Part shown: one piece after another, positions 60,521 to 64,000 of the stretch
Position numbering within the stretch: the stretch's first letter is position 1
How the letters are laid out: each line of letters opens with the position of its first letter
Assembly (NCBI RefSeq): GCF_910592395.1
Contig: NC_088320.1
Coordinates: 6,884,001-6,948,000, forward strand
DNA length: 64,000 nt
Direction: 5' to 3'
Source: Lineus longissimus
Taxonomy: Eukaryota; Nemertea; Pilidiophora; Heteronemertea; Lineidae
Program-made: the position numbers and the translations under genes
Notes under the pieces: model-generated
Told to the model about the DNA's origin: nothing
The model's database searches: none
The model's input: the letters and a program-made list of their open reading frames with translations, nothing else

Positions 60521-60870
60521 AATAATAACAATAATTTTCATTTGTAAGGTGCTTTTCCGAGGTTTAACCACGCTCAAAGCGCCCCTCTCCACACCTCAAA
60601 AAGCAACGTTTTCAACTGTCTCTTGAATTTTTCAAGGCTTTGTCTTTGCTCGACGGGCTTGGGGCAGTTTGTTCCAAAGAAACGGGTCAGCTTGAAAAAA
60701 ATTCGGACGCCATTGGCACCAGAGGATGTCCTGGTGACCCTGGTTTTGGGAGTTTGGTACACCGGTTCTTTAAATGCGGGACCCAGTCCACTAAGTGCTT
60801 TATGGACTGTGAGAAGTATCTTGTACTCGACACGTGATTTTATGAGGAGCCAATGCAGGTCCACAAGAAT
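60521..60870 (-). mobile_element. LINE 3' end (CR1/L2-like), 5'-truncated
   Basis: The minus strand encodes 96 residues beginning MDLHWLLIKSRVEYKILLTV and continuing HKALSGLGPAF, then a Lys/Arg-rich tail ending in LKTLLFEVWRGAL. LHWLPI..R..YKIL..V.KAL.GL is the common C-terminal motif after the reverse transcriptase domain of CR1/L2-type LINEs, and the order LKTLLF at the end also fits. After the stop, the minus strand reads GCGCTTTGAG, GGAAAAGCACCTTACAAATG and a short ATT-type tail at 60521-60535, the usual microsatellite end. The catalytic reverse transcriptase and endonuclease are missing, as in most truncated copies. Confidence 0.85.
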
Positions 60871-62290
60871 TGATTATTTACACGATTATAGTAAGATTCT
60901 TCGCTAATACCGTAAACTACGATTTCTCATTTCCATGCTCTTAGCTCATTGCAACCAGAGAATATCAAGTAATTAACAGAGACATATCATTATTATAAAA
61001 AAGACAATAATTGACATTGAGTGCATCAGGCAATCTCTGCTTGATTGCCTGGATATTCATTCGCTCCTGACTCGATTCACCCGGTATATACTTTGGTCCT
61101 ACACAAAGTTCGATCTGAAATAGCGTGGGACGTGGCAGAGACTTTCTTCTGAGTAATTGACGCTGAGAACGATCTCTTCTCTTATTATGTGATGGCGACA
61201 GGCAATTGAGTGAGAATATAGCTCTAGCCCGAGGCCTACCTTCGAGCGAAACATTTCATCAGAACATCATTATAAAGCGATATGTCCTTCCCACGAGCGA
61301 ATGAAATATCATACATAACCACATTGGCCCGTAAAGTTGAGATCACTCTAGATCTACGAATCATGCAATGTGGGCATTATGATGGCCAACTAAAAACCTT
61401 ATACCAATATAAACTTTCTTTTACGTTCTTAACTATTACATGATCGTTCAAGCATAAAAAAACCGAGAGAAAAATAGAATTATATACATCGATTGGAATC
61501 TAAAAGTATACTTTCATAAGATAGGCAAAGTATACAACAGAAAATGCCGCTATTAAAAAAGATATTCTGCAATTGTAGCTGAGGTCATTGGTCTCTATTG
61601 CCATTTATTATGCTCGTTGTTCTGGGTGACACCGACTCGTGTTACACTGTCTCCTAACATTTCTTTCGTATATCTTAAAATAGGCAGGTTTCGAAACCCT
61701 TACGAAGAGCGCCAAACGACGAAGAACGAAGTATGTAAAAGTAATTTATTGACGGTTTTCCTTGAAAACATTTTCCCGGCAATTTCTGTGCAAACAAAAC
61801 AATATGCTATTTTGATAATGGCATTATCGAAAATACCTGCTCACACTTTGGCATTTATCAACATCCCTCCATCATTAGCGCCCTGACCAGTCAATTCGAC
61901 TGACATGGCTGAATTATCAATTTGTTAGCTGACGTATGAAACATGGCAATAATTACGACAATATGACCATAAGATGTTTTCGTTAAGCGAGCAAATCAAT
62001 GCAACTCTGAAAGCGTCATTTGATAATTATTTACGCGCCGACAGCAATAATGAAATCAAAACATCGTTTGCGGGGAGGCAGTAATTGGTAGCATACAGGT
62101 AAACTGTCGTCAATCAATTTGATAAGGGAAAGCTGGCAAGAAATGTCACATCGACAAATTGAATTGTTTGTCCTTTCTTGGCAGTTTTTTGTTGTTTTTA
62201 TTCCGGGATCGCTTCTCCCCCTGGTCGATAATCCCGATAAGACTCATATAAGATTCCAAATTAAAGATTCTCAGTGAAAGTTCGATTTTA
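60871..62290. other. Non-coding stretch, nothing recognised
   Basis: The 89-codon frame at 61617-61886 has no domain. A dispersed AGTAAGATTCTTC word is at about 60890 and a diverged one at 62246. Confidence 0.55.
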
Positions 62291-62655
62291 CTCAGTGTCG
62301 TATACAATCTTAACCAGTTTTGTGTACATATGATTATAACATGTAGTTAAGATCTTAACCAGAACCCTTTAAGCTGGATTTTAATCTGTGTCGTAAACAA
62401 TCTTAACCAGTTTTGTGTACAAAGGATTATAACATGTAGTTTAGATCTTAACCAGAACCCTTTAAGCTGGTTTTTACTCAGTGTCGTAAACAATCTTAAC
62501 CAGTTTTGTGTACAAAGGATTATAACATGTAGTTAAGATCTTAACCAGAACCCTTTAAGCTGTTTTTTACTCTGTGTCGTATACAATCTTAACCAGTTTT
62601 GTGTATATATGATTATAACATGTAGTTAAGATCTTAACCAGAACCCTTTAAGCTA
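62291..62655 (+). repeat. 93-bp tandem array, about four copies
   Basis: GTGTCGTA(A/T)ACAATCTTAACCAG recurs at 62295, 62388, 62481 and 62574, exactly 93 bp apart. Each unit then has TTTTGTGTACA, GATTATAACATGTAG, TTAAGATCTTAACCAGAACC and CTTTAAGCTG. The units differ at only a few positions. Diverged half-units flank the array (62235-62290, 62680-62735). The palindrome TTAAGATCTTAA in every unit is the same word seen in dispersed copies across the window. Confidence 0.92.
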
Positions 62656-64000
62656 TTGGGGAAAAAAACTTTTTAGGAAGTTTGTTCATGATTTTAACCA
62701 GAATCTCAGCAAGTTTTGTGTCAAACAAACTATAACCAACGTCGTGCATCCTTGGATAAACTACATCCAGACAAAGTTAATACGCATATTCCCAAAGAAG
62801 TTTCAGAGATGATCTTTATGATACCTAGATGTACGAACACATTAATCGGTGAAGGTCATGTAGAAATTGTTTAAAATTCACACAGCTACATGTATATCGA
62901 ACTCTCATCGCTTGAAGACTTACGTCTTTGCAAACGAATATTTTTTTTAAGATTTAGGAATGCGCACACCGTTTAGCGACAAAGGCCTTGTCTGTCGTAG
63001 TTATCATGGAAATTCACAATCTTTTTGACTGAGATGTTGCATTACTGCTGCACGTGGTGATGAGTGTCGCTTCAGGGTTATTAGTCATGTCACCACCCGC
63101 AAGAACAATCTCAGACAATCAATCGGTAAAAAGGGAAAAGCGCAGGCCCATGGTAAAAACTCGACAAGTTTGATTCAGACAAAGAAAGTTGGAACTGACA
63201 GACTAAGAGCTCTTGGAGAGTACCTGAGTCGGATAAAACAGTTATACGCGACCCGCCTTCCCATCTCTCGATTAACAAAGCTCTCTTTCAAACCGATGTT
63301 AACATACACCAAAAAACCTGGTATTGGAAATCTGACGTTTCGTTCACTTTCTAAAGACGGGGAAAAGGTGGTGCCATATTAGCCAAACAGCATCGCAGAA
63401 TAATTGGAGGAAACTCAGACAAAATGTCAGAAAACAAAACAAGGGATCTGTCCCAACCAGAACAAGGAAATCTTGCCGGGCATTGTATGGAGTAGCGCCG
63501 ACGGCCGACCGAAGATAACTTGTATATGGACGACTTAAAAAACTTGACTTGGCCGAACACCAGAGACATGATCTGTCTTGCTGAGGATAAAACCCAATAG
63601 CTCAGTGTCGCAAAAAGTGCGCACGTCTGCGGTACATGATGATTATGATGAACGAAACCTCTTCACTAAGTATTGTGACATGTAGCTGGTATACTTACAT
63701 GAACTATATACAGCCAGATAAGCTGGTAAGAACATGTCTTACAGATGGTATTTCCGTTTCAGAGAAAGCACTCGTTTGGTGACAATTATTAGTAACTACA
63801 TGAACGTGCTGAATATGAAAGTCCTTAAATGTCATCATGTGGTTTCAATGGTACACATGTGCTCTTAAGTTGTAATGCTAGCAGTGGCTGGCGAGTGGTG
63901 ATGAAGGATTCGAAACACGCATACTCGATAGAGATGTATGCGCATCAACTTCCATTTCTTTTGTACCCACTCGCATGACCTTAGCCAGTCGATCGAAATG
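62656..64000. other. Non-coding stretch, nothing recognised
   Basis: Frames of 70-72 codons at 63170-63569 overlap on opposite strands and have no domain. No RNA gene was recognised. Confidence 0.55.

Noticed and set aside
61617-61660. Similarity to the start of the exon at 43581 (GGTGACAC..GTTACAC)
   Set aside because: The match is about 25 bases with indels, shifts frame and does not extend.
1-64000. CRISPR arrays or prokaryotic operons
   Set aside because: No regularly spaced identical repeats with unique spacers. Splice signals, LINE and SINE remnants and a GPCR show animal nuclear DNA.

Overview
The window looks like gene-poor, repeat-rich nuclear DNA of an invertebrate animal. Coding exons are separated by long AT-leaning non-coding stretches. 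There are GT/AG splice signals, AATAAA polyadenylation signals, and remnants of animal-type transposons (CR1/L2-like LINE, PIF/Harbinger-like element, tRNA-derived SINE, LTR mini-retrotransposon, MITEs). A peptide GPCR of the FMRFamide-receptor-like type and frequent TACATGTA words suggest a lophotrochozoan (mollusc, annelid or brachiopod), but this is only an inference.

Layout. From 1 to 16 kb there is no recognised gene. This part holds a MITE-like element with composite inverted ends (2655-3165), a dispersed duplication (3250-3810 and 5956-6385) and one copy of a short transposon flanked by CCGG (9546-9713). Two weak first-exon candidates lie at 16.3-17.8 kb, followed by G-run hairpin repeats at 18.9-19.1 kb. 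At 24.73-25.31 kb is a complete miniature LTR retrotransposon. Its LTRs carry tRNA-type A and B boxes, and its 3' LTR is interrupted by the same CCGG-flanked MITE. A long-TIR element lies at 28.4-28.9 kb and a Harbinger-like element with a MADF coding remnant at 34.9-35.6 kb.

The two convincing host genes are a single-coding-exon class A GPCR (37725-39014, +) and an ankyrin-repeat SOCS-box (ASB) gene on the minus strand (54411-56692, two recognised exons). The GPCR is expected to act at the cell surface. The ASB protein is expected to be a substrate receptor of an elongin B/C-cullin 5 ubiquitin ligase. Nothing in the sequence links the two functionally. A decayed copy of the ASB 3' end lies just upstream of the ASB gene (57290-57541), and related repeat copies lie on both sides of the locus.

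The last 6 kb hold a minisatellite (58.3-58.96 kb), a likely first exon of a secreted protein (59621-59752), a probable SINE, the 3' end of a LINE, and a four-copy 93-bp tandem array (62291-62655). Less certain coding signals are an exon-like stretch at 43581-43777 and a frame-shifting ORF cluster at 51942-52760. The remaining intervals show no gene I can support.
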